This document shows positions 24,746 to 33,889 of a stretch of 64,000 nucleotides of DNA, piece after piece (positions within the stretch are counted from its first letter, which is position 1; each line of letters starts with the position of its first letter). Both the position numbers and the translations under genes were made by a program. The stretch is from Streptomyces tauricus (lineage in GTDB: Bacteria > Actinomycetota > Actinomycetes > Streptomycetales > Streptomycetaceae). The notes under the pieces are model-generated. The model made no database searches, was not told where the DNA came from, and was given only the letters and a program-made list of their open reading frames with translations. The stretch covers positions 1 to 64,000 of the forward strand of contig NZ_BMVY01000039.1 in assembly GCF_014650955.1 (NCBI RefSeq). Reading direction: 5' to 3'.

Positions 24746-26305
24746 ATGCACGCAGACCTCTCCCGCTCCACCTTCCGCCCGGAGCGGCACTACTCAGCGG
24801 TGATAGTCCAGCAGGGCCGCGTCCAGCTCGACGCGGACGCCAACGAACAGACCGCGATCCAGCTCCATCAGGCCCGCGCGCTCACCACCGACCTGATCGG
24901 CCCGCACGGCGGCCCGCGCGACGCGGCCGGCTTCCGGATCGAGTACGTCGGCGGCAAGCACGACATCGACACCCTCCACATCCACGGCGGCCGCTACTAC
25001 GTCGACGGCATCCTGTGCGACGCGACCCGCCCGGCAGCCGGAGCCCCGGTACCGGACGAGGACGACGAGGACGGCAAGGACGCCAAGGACACCGAAGGGC
25101 AGGACACGGCACAGCCGACCCCAAGCCCCCACTGGACGTACTGGGACCAGCCGGACGGCTTCCGCGACCCGGAGAAGCCCGGCGACCGCCTGCCCTCGCC
25201 CGCCCAGGCGCCCTTCGTCGCCTACCTCCACGTCTGGGAGCGGGCGGTCACGGCGGCCGAGGACCCGGCGCTGCGCGAGGTGGCGCTCGGCGCGGCGATG
25301 CCGGACACCGCCGCCCGCGCCAAGGTGGTCTGGCAGGTCCTGCCACTGGCACTCGCCGACCTGGGCATAGAGACCCCGGAACCGTCGAAGGACACGGTCC
25401 GTGACGCCTTCACCCGCTGGGCGGCCGGGCAGACCGTCTCCTCGGCCCGCCTCGCGGCCCGCGCCGAACGCCCCGGCCACGCCGACGAGGACCCCTGCCT
25501 GGTCAAGCCGGACGCCCGCTACCGGGGCCCGGAGAACCAGCTGTACCGCGTGGAGGTCCACGAGGGCGGCGCGGCGAAGGACGCCACGTTCAAGTGGTCC
25601 CGCGAGAACGGTTCCGTGGTCTTCCCGGTGGACGAACTGGACGGCACCTGGGTCCAGTTGGCGACCCTGGGCCACGACGACAAACTGGACCTCGACGTGG
25701 GCGACCGCGTGGAGTTCACGGACACCGCGTACGCCTCCCGCCTCGAACCCCTGCCCCTGCTGAGGGTCGAGGAGCTGGACCTCCCCGGCCGCCGCGTCCG
25801 CCTGTCGGCGGAGCCCGAGCCGGGTGTCGGCCGCCTGCCGCACCTGAACCCGTTCCTGCGCCGCTGGGACCACCACGAGGGGCCACGGCGCAAGGGCCGT
25901 ACGACCACCCTGCGGGGCGGCGCCGTCCCGGTCAGGGAGGGGGAGTGGCTGCCCCTGGAGGACGGCATCGAGGTGTACTTCGCCAAGGGCGGCGCCTACC
26001 GCACGGGCGACCACTGGACGGTCCCGGCCCGGACCGCCACCGGTGGCGTCGAATGGCCGACGGACCGGTCCCGCAGGCCGCTGCTCCAGTCCCCGGCCGG
26101 CATCACCCGCCACTTCGCGCCGCTGGCCCTGGTCAAGGGCGAGTCGGGCGCCGTGGACCTGCGCCTCGGCTTCGCGCCCCTCGGCACCGACATCCCGGCG
26201 GCGGACGAGGCGACGCTGGCGGCGGAGGCGAGGGCCCGCGAGGAGGAACAGCGGGCGGAGACAGCCGAAGCGGAGAATACCGGGGCCCCGGAAGGAGACA
26301 AGTAG
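24746..26305 (+). CDS. DUF6519-domain eCIS accessory protein
   Basis: This 519-residue protein opens with a pattern I associate with DUF6519: MHADLSRSTFRPERHYSAV, VQQGRVQLDADANEQTAIQLHQARALTTDLIGP. Later landmarks are YVDGILCDATRP, FVAYLHVWERAVTAAEDPALREVALG, LYRVEVHEGGAAKDATFKWSRENGSVVFPV and a C-terminal strand-rich region with HFAPLALV. The extreme C-terminus is Ala/Glu-rich. DUF6519 genes travel with eCIS and phage-tail-like loci and probably encode exterior or baseplate-associated structural proteins. The biochemical role is unknown. It follows a 118-nt gap and is followed after 3 nt by the amidase, so those two are likely co-expressed. Confidence 0.78.
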   Translation: MHADLSRSTFRPERHYSAVIVQQGRVQLDADANEQTAIQLHQARALTTDLIGPHGGPRDAAGFRIEYVGGKHDIDTLHIHGGRYYVDGILCDATRPAAGAPVPDEDDEDGKDAKDTEGQDTAQPTPSPHWTYWDQPDGFRDPEKPGDRLPSPAQAPFVAYLHVWERAVTAAEDPALREVALGAAMPDTAARAKVVWQVLPLALADLGIETPEPSKDTVRDAFTRWAAGQTVSSARLAARAERPGHADEDPCLVKPDARYRGPENQLYRVEVHEGGAAKDATFKWSRENGSVVFPVDELDGTWVQLATLGHDDKLDLDVGDRVEFTDTAYASRLEPLPLLRVEELDLPGRRVRLSAEPEPGVGRLPHLNPFLRRWDHHEGPRRKGRTTTLRGGAVPVREGEWLPLEDGIEVYFAKGGAYRTGDHWTVPARTATGGVEWPTDRSRRPLLQSPAGITRHFAPLALVKGESGAVDLRLGFAPLGTDIPAADEATLAAEARAREEEQRAETAEAENTGAPEGDK

Positions 26306-26308
26306 CCC

Positions 26309-27172
26309 ATGGCAACACCACTGACCGCGTCCAAACTGGTGCAGATCCTGCGTGCGGAGGGCCTGACGGTCCACGAGGTACGCAACTGGCGTACCCACAA
26401 CCGCAACAGCAAAGGCGCCTGGGGCCCGTTGAACGGCGTGATGATCCACCACACCGTCACCTCCGGCACCGACGCCTCGGTCGACATCTGCTACGACGGC
26501 TACTCGGGCCTCCCCGGCCCCCTGTGCCACGGAGTCATCGACAAGAAGGGCCATGTCCACCTGGTCGGCAACGGCCGCGCCAACCACGCGGGCCTGGGCG
26601 ACGGAGACGTCCTGAGAGCCGTCGTCAACGAGACGCAGCTCCCCTCCGACAACGAGGCGGACACCGACGGCAACCGCCACTTCTACGGCTTCGAGTGCAT
26701 CAACCTCGGCGACGGCAAGGACCCGTGGCCCGAGGCCCAGAAGGAGGCGATCGAGAAGGTCTCGGCGGCGATCTGCCGCGCCCACGGCTGGAGCGAGCGG
26801 TCCGTGATCGGCCACAAGGAGTGGCAGCCCGGCAAGATCGACCCGCGCGGCTTCACGATGGACAGCATGCGCACCCGCATAGCGAACCGCCTGAAGGGCA
26901 AGCCCCCCACGACGCCCCCCAAACCGTCCTACGTCCCCTTCCCGGGCAGCGCCTTCTTCCACGTGGGCCAGAAGTCCGCCGTGATCACGGCGATGGGCCG
27001 CCGCCTGGTCGCCGAGGGCTGCGGCCGCTACGAATCCGGCCCGGGCCCCGCCTGGACAGAAGCAGACCGCAAGTCCTACGCGGCCTGGCAACAAAAACAA
27101 GGCTACAAAGGCAAAGACGCAGACGGAATCCCAGGCAAAAAAACCTGGGACGCCCTAAAGGTCCCCCGCTAG
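26309..27172 (+). CDS. N-acetylmuramoyl-L-alanine amidase, Streptomyces-phage-type endolysin
   Basis: This 287-residue cell-wall hydrolase cuts the bond between MurNAc and the stem peptide. The Amidase_2/PGRP domain (residues 1-190) has zinc-ligand candidates in VMIHHTV (H47/H48) and GHKEWQPGKIDPRG (H169), plus CHGVIDKKGHVHLVGNGRANHAG and YGFECINLGDG. A Pro-rich hinge leads to a wall-binding module (residues 215-287): FPGSAFFHVGQKSAVITAMG, RLVAEGCGRYESGPGPAW, SYAAWQQKQGYKGKDADGIP. This second domain is typical of actinophage endolysins. There is no signal peptide. The aaggag leader overlaps the DUF6519 stop, so it is the last gene of the eCIS operon. It could release particles, clear a path through peptidoglycan, or take part in programmed lysis. 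Confidence 0.9.
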   Translation: MATPLTASKLVQILRAEGLTVHEVRNWRTHNRNSKGAWGPLNGVMIHHTVTSGTDASVDICYDGYSGLPGPLCHGVIDKKGHVHLVGNGRANHAGLGDGDVLRAVVNETQLPSDNEADTDGNRHFYGFECINLGDGKDPWPEAQKEAIEKVSAAICRAHGWSERSVIGHKEWQPGKIDPRGFTMDSMRTRIANRLKGKPPTTPPKPSYVPFPGSAFFHVGQKSAVITAMGRRLVAEGCGRYESGPGPAWTEADRKSYAAWQQKQGYKGKDADGIPGKKTWDALKVPR

Positions 27173-27175
27173 CCC

Positions 27176-27560
27176 CGCAGGGAACGGCGCACTCACCCCC
27201 AACACACCCGCACGGCACTGACGCCGCCCACCCCCACTCCCTAAGGGGCGCGGGGAACGGCGCACTCAGCCTCAACGCACCCGCACGGCACGGACCCCGC
27301 GCACCCCCACTCCCTAAGGGGCGCGGGGAACGGCGCACTCAGCCTCAACGCACCCGCACGGCACTGACCCCGCTCACCCCCATTCCCTAAGGGGCGCGGG
27401 GAACGGCGCACTCAGCTCCAACGCACCCGCACGGCACTGACCCCGCTCACCCCCATTCCCTAAGGGGCGCGGGGAACGGCGCACTCAGCCTCAACGCACC
27501 CGCACGGCACTGACCCCGCTCACCCCCATTCCCTAAGGGGCGCGGGGAACGGCGCAACCA
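27176..27560. repeat. Five-copy 73-bp tandem repeat downstream of the eCIS operon
   Basis: The core ctaaggggcgcggggaacgg begins at 27241, 27314, 27387, 27460 and 27533, an exact 73-bp period, with a partial unit at 27176. Each unit also carries gcactcag, caacgcacccgcacggcac and a cccc-rich segment. No ORF is credible here. The ctaaggggcgcggggaa core also occurs singly in many Streptomyces intergenic regions, as I recall. Confidence 0.92.
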
Positions 27561-27566
27561 GCCACG

Positions 27567-27602
27567 AAGGGCCCGCACCCTACAGACAGGCGGCGGGCCC
27601 TT
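27567..27602. terminator. Terminator between amidase and M1 peptidase
   Basis: A perfect 10-bp stem, aagggcccgc / gcgggccctt, with a 16-nt loop lies between two converging genes. There is no long T-run, which is normal for streptomycete hairpin terminators, and it can serve both strands. Confidence 0.65.
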
Positions 27603-27622
27603 AGCCCGCGGCAAGCGGCCCG

Positions 27623-29035
27623 TCACCCCCGGTGAGGCGGATAAGACGGCCGTTCAGGAATGCCCACCCCCGGCGAGGGCAACGCCGGCAGCGCCCCCTC
27701 GAAAACCCACGCGGCGAACAGCTCGTCCAACGGCTCCGCCGCGTACCGAGCCACGTGCGCCACGAACGCCGCGGTCGTCACCGCCCCACCCCGATGCACG
27801 GTCACCCACCCCCGCAGCATCCGGAAGAACGCCTCGTCCCCCAAAGCGCACCGCACGGCGTGCAGCACCAACCCGCCCCGCTCGTACAGCCGGTCGTCGA
27901 ACATCAGCTTCCGCCCGGGATCGGCCAGCCGAAGATCCTGCGGCTTCCCGGCCAGCCCCCGATGGGCCAGCCCGGCCAGAGTCTGCGCGCTGCGCCCACC
28001 CGACCGCTCGGACCACAACCACTCCGCGTACTTCGCGAACCCCTCGTTCAGCCAGATGTGCCGCCAGTCGGCGATGCTCACACTGTTCCCGAACCACTGG
28101 TGCGCCAACTCGTGCGCGACCAGCCGCTCGGACCCCCGCCCCCCGTCCACATGGTTGGCGCCGAACAGCGAAAGCCCCTGCGCCTCCACCGGGACATCGA
28201 GCTCCTCCTCGGTGACCACGACCGCGTACTCACCGAACGGATACGGCCCGAACAGCTCCTCGAAGAGCGTCATCATCGCCGGCTGCCGCGCGAAGTCCCG
28301 CGAGAACTCGGTGAGCAGCCGCGCCGGAATGTGCCCCGACTGCGGCACCCCGCCGAGCCCGGGGTCACCGAGCAGCACGGTCTGGTACTTGCCGATGGAC
28401 AGCCCGACCAGATAACTGGACGTCGGCGCCGCCTGCTCGTACACCCACGTCGTCGTGGACGCCTTGGGCGTACGCGTCAGCAGCCGCCCGCCCGCCACCA
28501 CCGAGTACGCCGACGGCGTCGTCACGGCGATCTGGTACGAGGCCTTGTCCGCGGGCCGGTCGTTGCACGGGTACCAGGACGGCGCGCCCACCGGCTGGCT
28601 CGCCACCAGCGCCCCGTCCTCCAGTTCCTCCCAGCCGATGCCGCCCCACGGGCTTCGTACCGGCTTGGGGTTGCCCGACCAGTGGATCTCCACGGTGAAC
28701 GCGGCCCCCGCCCGGATCGGCTTCGCCGGGCGGATCCGCAGCCGGCCGCCCCGGTGCGTGTAGTGCTGTGCCCGCCCGTCGACCCGGACCCGCCCGATCC
28801 GGAAGTCGGCGAGGTTCAGCTGGAACTCGGCGAGCGGCGACCGGCCCGCTATGGCGTTCAGGCGCGCGGTGCCGGACAGCCGGTTGGGTCCCGGACGGTA
28901 GTCCAGGGCGAGTTCGTACCGATGCACCCGGTAACGGGGGTCACCGTTCGCCGGGAAGTACGGATCCGCTCCCACTGTCTGCTGAACCACTGAAGTATCT
29001 GCTCCCTGCGCTGTGCTCGTACGGCGTGCCGACAT
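27623..29035 (-). CDS. M1 family zinc metallopeptidase (aminopeptidase N-like)
   Basis: This 470-residue peptidase has the M1 layout. An N-terminal beta-saddle (YRVHRYELALDYRP, NRLSGTARLNAIA) is followed by the catalytic domain with HELAHQWFGN and, 18 residues later, NEGFAKYAE, giving the HExxH-x18-E zinc site and catalytic Glu. The substrate-recognition region is represented by PVEAQGLSLFG in place of the usual GAMEN. The ATG at 29035 was chosen over an ATG 23 codons upstream because gggaggcg stands directly before it. It is shorter than full aminopeptidase N because the C-terminal ARM-repeat domain is lacking. No signal peptide is obvious, so it is probably cytoplasmic. It lies 84 nt downstream of, and on the same strand as, the NRPS gene. 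Confidence 0.9.
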   Translation of the reverse strand: MSARRTSTAQGADTSVVQQTVGADPYFPANGDPRYRVHRYELALDYRPGPNRLSGTARLNAIAGRSPLAEFQLNLADFRIGRVRVDGRAQHYTHRGGRLRIRPAKPIRAGAAFTVEIHWSGNPKPVRSPWGGIGWEELEDGALVASQPVGAPSWYPCNDRPADKASYQIAVTTPSAYSVVAGGRLLTRTPKASTTTWVYEQAAPTSSYLVGLSIGKYQTVLLGDPGLGGVPQSGHIPARLLTEFSRDFARQPAMMTLFEELFGPYPFGEYAVVVTEEELDVPVEAQGLSLFGANHVDGGRGSERLVAHELAHQWFGNSVSIADWRHIWLNEGFAKYAEWLWSERSGGRSAQTLAGLAHRGLAGKPQDLRLADPGRKLMFDDRLYERGGLVLHAVRCALGDEAFFRMLRGWVTVHRGGAVTTAAFVAHVARYAAEPLDELFAAWVFEGALPALPSPGVGIPERPSYPPHRG

Positions 29036-29119
29036 CGCCTCCCGGGCGCCGTACGAGTGCGCCGTACGAGTGCGCCGCACGAGTCGCGCTCTTGGACGCC
29101 ACACCCGAAGACGCCGCGC

Positions 29120-32100
29120 CTAGGAACGCCACGCCTCGATCGGGTTGCCCAGCCAACGGGTGTCGTCGGGAACGGATTCCGCCGCCATGACGAGGGACGC
29201 GGGTCCCAGTGTGCTGCGCGCCCCGACGGTGCTGCCGGGCAGAACGATTCCGCCCGGGCCCAGGGTGGCGCCCTCACGGAGGACCACAGTATCCGTCCTC
29301 AAGATCCGGTCGTGGAAGAGGTGGGTCTGCAGCACACAGCCACGGTTGACCGTCGCCGCGTCCTCCAGTGTCACCAGATCGGTCTCGGGCAGCCAGTAGC
29401 TCTCCACCCAGACACCCTTGCCGATATGGGCGCCGAGGCCGCGGAGCCACAGGTTCATGACCGGAGTACCCGGCACGGACCCGGCCAACCACGGCACGGC
29501 GACGACCTCGACGAAGGTGTCGGCCAGCTCGTTGCGCCACACGAAACCGCTCCACAGCGGGTGCTCACCGGCCCGGTGACGCCCCACGAGCAGCCACTTC
29601 GCGACGACGGACAGCAGCCCGGCCGCCGCGCCCGCGCCCAGCAGCACCAGCCCGGCGAACGCCCAGGCCCACGTCCCGAGCGCGCTCAGCGCCGCGACCG
29701 TCAGCACGGCGAGCGCCGCCGAGCAGAAGACGGGCACGATCCGGCACAGCTCTACGAGCCCGCGGGCCCACAGCAGCCGCACGGGCGGGTCGTACGTCAG
29801 GCTCTGGTCGCCGTCCTGCGTGGAGCGCGGCAGCCTGACCGGCGGCAGCCCCAGGTAGGAGCTGCCCTTCTTGGCCTTCTTCGGCGTCGCGGACAGCACC
29901 CCGACCAGCCCGCCGTCCGGCACCGAGCGGCCCGGAGCGGTCATCCCGGAGTTCCCGAGGAAGGCCCGGCGCCCGATCTCGGCCCGCCCGATCCGCATCC
30001 AGCCGCCGCCCAGCTCGTACGGGGCGGTGAGGGTGTCGTCGGCCAGGAACGCGCCCTCGCCGACCGTCGTCAGGCTCGGCAGCGCGAGGACGGTCGACAC
30101 CTCGGCGCCCCGCCCGATCCGCATGCCGAGCAGCCGCAGCCACACGGGCGTGATCAGTCCCGCGTACAACGGGAACAGCGTCTCGCGGGAGCGGTCCATG
30201 AGCTGGGTGACGGTCCAGGCCTGCCAGCCGATCCTGCTGTGCGTGGGATGCGTACCGGGCCGCAGCCCGAGGCTGAGCAGCCGCACGCCGACCAGCAGAA
30301 GCAGCGCGAACGCGAGACCGAAGGCGAGGGTCGCCGGCACCAGCGCCACGGCGGCACCCCGCAGCGCGTCGCCGAGCCCGGCGTCCGGTGAGACGAAGAC
30401 ACCCACGACGAGCAGCGCGGCGAGTCCCGACACGACCGGCAGCATGGTCAGCGCGAACCCGGTGGCCCCGTACATCACCCGCCAGTACGTGCCCTTCTGG
30501 GGCCGCTCCTTGGGCCAGTCCCGCTTGGCCTTGCCGAGCTTGGTGGCGGGCGCGCCGGCCCACCGCTGCCCGGTCGGTACGTGTCCGGCGACGGCGGAAC
30601 CGGGCGCCACCTCGGCCCGCTTGCCCACCCGGGCGCCGGGGAAGAGGATGCTGCGGGTGCCGACCACGGCGTGCGCGCCGACCTTGACGGGGCCGATCTC
30701 CAGCCGGTCGCCGTCCAGCCAGTGCCCCGACAGGTCCACCTCGGACTCCACGGCGGCGCCGCGCCCGAGCTTGAGCATGCCGGTGACCGGCGGCAGGGAG
30801 TGCAGATCGACGTCGGGGCCGATCTTGGCGCCGAGCGCCCGCGCGTACCGCTCCAGCCAGGACCCGGTCAGCGAGGTCGCCCCGCTGAACTCGGCGAGCC
30901 GCTCGGCCGTCCACAGCCGCAGATGCACGCTCCCGCCGCGTGGATACCGGCCGGCCTGTACCCCGCGCAGCAGCAGCCGTGCGCCGCCCGCCCCGATCGC
31001 GAGCCGCCCGGGCGGACTGAAGAGCAGCACGGCCAGCGGTCCGACCAGCCACCAGGAGGCGGCCGGCGCCCACGGGTACGCGCCGAACCAGTGCAGCGCG
31101 TTGCCGAGCGCCGCCAGCGCCACGGTCCAGCGCAGCCCGAGCAGCGCGAACAGGGGGAGGAGTACCAGTAGCTGCACGACCTTCGCCCGCAACGGCACCG
31201 GCGCGATCATCCGCTCGGCGCCGTCACCCTGGGCCGACTTCTCCAGATGCCGGGCGAGCTTGCGCAGCACGGGCTGCTGATAGATGTCGAGCACGGCGGC
31301 GCTCGGATAACGGGTGCGCAGCCGCGTGGTGAGCAGCGCGGCGGCGAGACTCCCGCCGCCGATCGCGAAGAAGTCGTCCCGGGCGGAACCCACCGGGATG
31401 CCCAGCACCTCGCTCCACTGCTCGGCGAGCCACGCCTCGGTCCCGTACAGCTGCTCGGTGGGTCCGCCGGTCTCCAGGTTCTCCAGCGGCCACGGCAGCG
31501 CGTCCCGGTCGACCTTGCCGGACGTACGGGTCGGCAGCTCGGGCACGAGCGCGATCAGCGGTACGAGGGCGGCGGGCAGCTCGGCCCGCAGCCGTGCGAC
31601 GGCCGCCGAGTGATCCCAGCCGCCGCCTTCGCCCCCGTCCTCCTGGAGCTCGTCCTGGAGCACGACATAGCCGACGAGCAGCTGATTCCCACCGCGCGCC
31701 GTCCGCACGGCGGCAGCGGCTCCGGCCACCCCGGGCAGCCCCTGCAGCGCGGTGTCGACTTCCCCCAGCTCGATCCGGCGCCCACCGAGCTTGATCTGCT
31801 CGTCGGCCCGCCCGAGGAAGATCAGCCCTTCGGGCTCGGCCTTGACCAGGTCACCGCTGCGGTACGCGCGCTCCCAGCCGAGCGATTCCAGCGGCGCGTA
31901 CTTCTCGGCGTCCTTCTCGGGATCGAGATAGCGGGCGAGCCCCACCCCGCCGATGACGAGCTGTCCGCTGCCGCCCATGGCCACGGGCTCCCCGGCCTCG
32001 TCGACGACGGCCAGCTCCCACCCGTCGAGCGGCAGCCCGATCCGGATGGGCTCCTCGCCGGTCATCAGCGAGGCGCACGCCACGACGGTCGCCTCGGTGG

Positions 32101-33025
32101 GCCCGTAGGTGTTCCACACCTCGCGTCCCTCGGTGACCAGGCGCTGCACCAGCTCGGGCGGGCAGGCCTCACCGCCGAAGATCAGCAGCCGTACCTCGTT
32201 GAGCGCCTCCGGCTCCCACAGGGCGGCCAGCGTCGGCACGGTGGAGACGACGGTGATCTCCTGCTCGACCAGCCAGGGCCCGAGGTCGGCGCCGCTGCGC
32301 ACCTGGGAGCGCGGTACGGGCACCAGACAGGCCCCGTAGCGCCAGGCCAGCCACATCTCCTCGCAGGAGGCGTCGAAGGCCACGGAGAGCCCGGCCATGA
32401 CACGGTCACCGGGCCCGATGGGGTCCTCGGTGAGAAAGAGATGGGCTTCGGCGTCCACGAAGGCGGCGGCACTGCGGTGCGTCACGGCCACGCCCTTGGG
32501 CTTGCCGGTCGACCCGGAGGTGAAGATGATCCAGGCGTCGTGCCCGACCCCGGGCCGCGCGGCGGCCACTTCGCTCCGCCCCTCGACGGTCAGCTCGTGC
32601 CCGGCCCCGACGACGGCGCGTACGCCCGCCTCCCCGAACACCAGCTCGGCCCGCTCGTCCGGGTCCTCGGCGTCCACGGGCACGTAGGCGGCCCCGGCGG
32701 CCAGTACGGCGAGCACGGCCACGTACAGCTCATTGGTCCCGGACGGCACACGCACGCCGACACGGTCCCCAAGTCCCACCCCCGCGTCACCGAGCCGCCG
32801 CCGCAGCGCCTCGACCTCTATGGCCAGCGCGCGGTAGGTCAGGGCCCGACGCCCGTCGTCGAGGGCGGGCTCGTCGGGATACGCGCGCACGGAGGCGTCG
32901 AGGATGTCGACGAGCGTGCGCGGTGAAGGTGCGGAGGATGCGGAAAACCGCGCCCGGTCGCCGAACTCGGCCCGTACTTCGTCGTCGGACAACTGGAACG
33001 CGGGGCCATGCTGGAGGGCTGCCAT
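29120..33025 (-). CDS. Pls/PosA-type membrane NRPS (adenylation-carrier-membrane/hexapeptide)
   Basis: This 1,301-residue multidomain protein starts MAALQHGPAFQLSDDEVRAE behind gagga. Residues about 40-520 form an amino-acid adenylation domain (IIFTSGSTGKPKGVAVTHRS, NTYGPTEATV, YRSGDLVKAEPEGLIFLGRADEQIKLGGRRIELGEVD). Residues 550-620 are a carrier domain with the phosphopantetheine serine in FFAIGGGSL. The C-terminal half alternates about five hydrophobic segments (e.g. VVQLLVLLPLFALLGL, LAFGLAFALLLLVGVRLL) with three left-handed beta-helix (hexapeptide acyltransferase-like) blocks. This matches the Pls/PosA family, of which epsilon-poly-lysine synthetase is the known member. No condensation or thioesterase domain is present. 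The product cannot be read from the sequence, and amino-acid homopolymer or amino-acylated surface material is possible. Confidence 0.85.
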   Translation of the reverse strand: MAALQHGPAFQLSDDEVRAEFGDRARFSASSAPSPRTLVDILDASVRAYPDEPALDDGRRALTYRALAIEVEALRRRLGDAGVGLGDRVGVRVPSGTNELYVAVLAVLAAGAAYVPVDAEDPDERAELVFGEAGVRAVVGAGHELTVEGRSEVAAARPGVGHDAWIIFTSGSTGKPKGVAVTHRSAAAFVDAEAHLFLTEDPIGPGDRVMAGLSVAFDASCEEMWLAWRYGACLVPVPRSQVRSGADLGPWLVEQEITVVSTVPTLAALWEPEALNEVRLLIFGGEACPPELVQRLVTEGREVWNTYGPTEATVVACASLMTGEEPIRIGLPLDGWELAVVDEAGEPVAMGGSGQLVIGGVGLARYLDPEKDAEKYAPLESLGWERAYRSGDLVKAEPEGLIFLGRADEQIKLGGRRIELGEVDTALQGLPGVAGAAAAVRTARGGNQLLVGYVVLQDELQEDGGEGGGWDHSAAVARLRAELPAALVPLIALVPELPTRTSGKVDRDALPWPLENLETGGPTEQLYGTEAWLAEQWSEVLGIPVGSARDDFFAIGGGSLAAALLTTRLRTRYPSAAVLDIYQQPVLRKLARHLEKSAQGDGAERMIAPVPLRAKVVQLLVLLPLFALLGLRWTVALAALGNALHWFGAYPWAPAASWWLVGPLAVLLFSPPGRLAIGAGGARLLLRGVQAGRYPRGGSVHLRLWTAERLAEFSGATSLTGSWLERYARALGAKIGPDVDLHSLPPVTGMLKLGRGAAVESEVDLSGHWLDGDRLEIGPVKVGAHAVVGTRSILFPGARVGKRAEVAPGSAVAGHVPTGQRWAGAPATKLGKAKRDWPKERPQKGTYWRVMYGATGFALTMLPVVSGLAALLVVGVFVSPDAGLGDALRGAAVALVPATLAFGLAFALLLLVGVRLLSLGLRPGTHPTHSRIGWQAWTVTQLMDRSRETLFPLYAGLITPVWLRLLGMRIGRGAEVSTVLALPSLTTVGEGAFLADDTLTAPYELGGGWMRIGRAEIGRRAFLGNSGMTAPGRSVPDGGLVGVLSATPKKAKKGSSYLGLPPVRLPRSTQDGDQSLTYDPPVRLLWARGLVELCRIVPVFCSAALAVLTVAALSALGTWAWAFAGLVLLGAGAAAGLLSVVAKWLLVGRHRAGEHPLWSGFVWRNELADTFVEVVAVPWLAGSVPGTPVMNLWLRGLGAHIGKGVWVESYWLPETDLVTLEDAATVNRGCVLQTHLFHDRILRTDTVVLREGATLGPGGIVLPGSTVGARSTLGPASLVMAAESVPDDTRWLGNPIEAWRS

Positions 33026-33092
33026 CGGGTCCTCACATGTCGTACCCGGATGCACCGGGGGAGCCGGCGGGCCCGCAGGTATGCCTGGGGAT

Positions 33093-33122
33093 ATTCCACT
33101 CAGCTCCGAACAAGCGTGGAAT
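33093..33122. promoter_or_regulatory. Inverted repeat upstream of the NRPS gene
   Basis: ATTCCAC at 33093-33099 and GTGGAAT at 33116-33122 form a 7-bp inverted repeat with 16 nt between arms, in an A/T-richer patch (aattttagtac) about 70 nt before the NRPS start. It may be an operator. No clear -35/-10 pair could be assigned. Confidence 0.3.
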
Positions 33123-33217
33123 TTTAGTACGACGCTAGCCCCGGCCTCGCGCCTCAGCGACGCGAACGGGTCTGTGCGGGGCCCTCGGACCGGCCTCCGC
33201 ACCTCTCTGACATGGAG

Positions 33218-33424
33218 TTATGTCACCTTGACGAGATCTGCCCCACACCTACCGGAAACACGCTGATGAACGCCGTCCAGGCGGCGGGGGAGAGGGTGGG
33301 CGACTGCTGAGCGTGTCCACTTCCTCCGCTGCTCGAACTCGGCGACGTACGCGGTCGAGTACCGCACGAGCGGGGCGAACTGCGCCTGCTTGAAACGGGG
33401 TTCCCTACGCAAAACCTTGAGCAC
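33218..33424 (-). pseudogene. Possible remnant of an XRE-type regulator
   Basis: A 68-codon frame holds LRREPRFKQAQFAPLVRYSTAYVAEFEQRRKW, which reads like the helix-turn-helix of XRE/DUF5753 regulators (F-x-Q-x-x-F-A-x-x-V-x-YS-x-x-Y-V-x-x-x-E-x-x-R). Nothing recognisable continues before or after it, the usual 270-residue regulator is absent, and no ribosome-binding site is evident. It is best treated as a decayed fragment. The gap from 33026 to 33544 contains nothing else I can support apart from the inverted repeat noted separately. Confidence 0.25.
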
Positions 33425-33544
33425 CGTCCGAACGTCTTGAAGCCGTCGGAGAGTTCCGGTTCACAGCTCCCGCCCCGCGCTGCCGGCCGGGCCCCTCTGC
33501 CCCCGCCGTGAGGGCGGGGGCATACTCCGGCTGAGCAGAGCGCG

Positions 33545-33889
33545 TCAGTGCTGGTGACGCGGGCGGACATGGAGATGGACCCACGGCAGAACGGCCGCCA
33601 CCATCAGGCATGCGACCTCGAAGTGCCAGGGTGACGTCGTCGCGAGAAGCGACAGCGCCTTCGCCATCAGGTAGGGACCGATGACCGATCCGGCAACTCC
33701 GGAGAAGGCGTTGAGCGTCCGAAGCGCGTGTCCGGACTCCCTTTCCGGCACGGAGGCCGTCAAGGCCGGGCCGTCCGGGGTCGTCGTGATCGACACGTAG
33801 GCGGAACCGGTGGGTTCCGCGGCGTCGAGTACGAGGACTTCGTCGCCTTCTTCATCGTTGCTGTGGGTCGGCGGGTCGTTGACGGGCAT
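33545..33889 (-). CDS. Small putative membrane protein
   Basis: This 114-residue hypothetical protein starts MPVNDPPTHSNDEEGDEVLVL behind ggaaagg. The first 60 residues are acidic and polar (YVSITTTPDGPALTASVPERESG). The second half has two hydrophobic stretches, FSGVAGSVIGPYLMAKALSLLA and FEVACLMVAAVLPWVHLHV, ending in RPRHQH. An acidic cytoplasmic head with a two-helix hairpin fits an inner-membrane protein, and I recognise no family. It stands alone between the decayed regulator and a divergent region. Coding potential is moderate. Confidence 0.45.
   Translation of the reverse strand: MPVNDPPTHSNDEEGDEVLVLDAAEPTGSAYVSITTTPDGPALTASVPERESGHALRTLNAFSGVAGSVIGPYLMAKALSLLATTSPWHFEVACLMVAAVLPWVHLHVRPRHQH

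Noticed and set aside
24794-27100. 768-codon antisense frame over the DUF6519 and amidase genes
   Set aside because: Both genes on the other strand carry strong family motifs; the antisense product has none and spans two unrelated genes.
27176-27560. CRISPR array
   Set aside because: Units are directly adjacent 73-bp copies with no variable spacers and no cas genes nearby.
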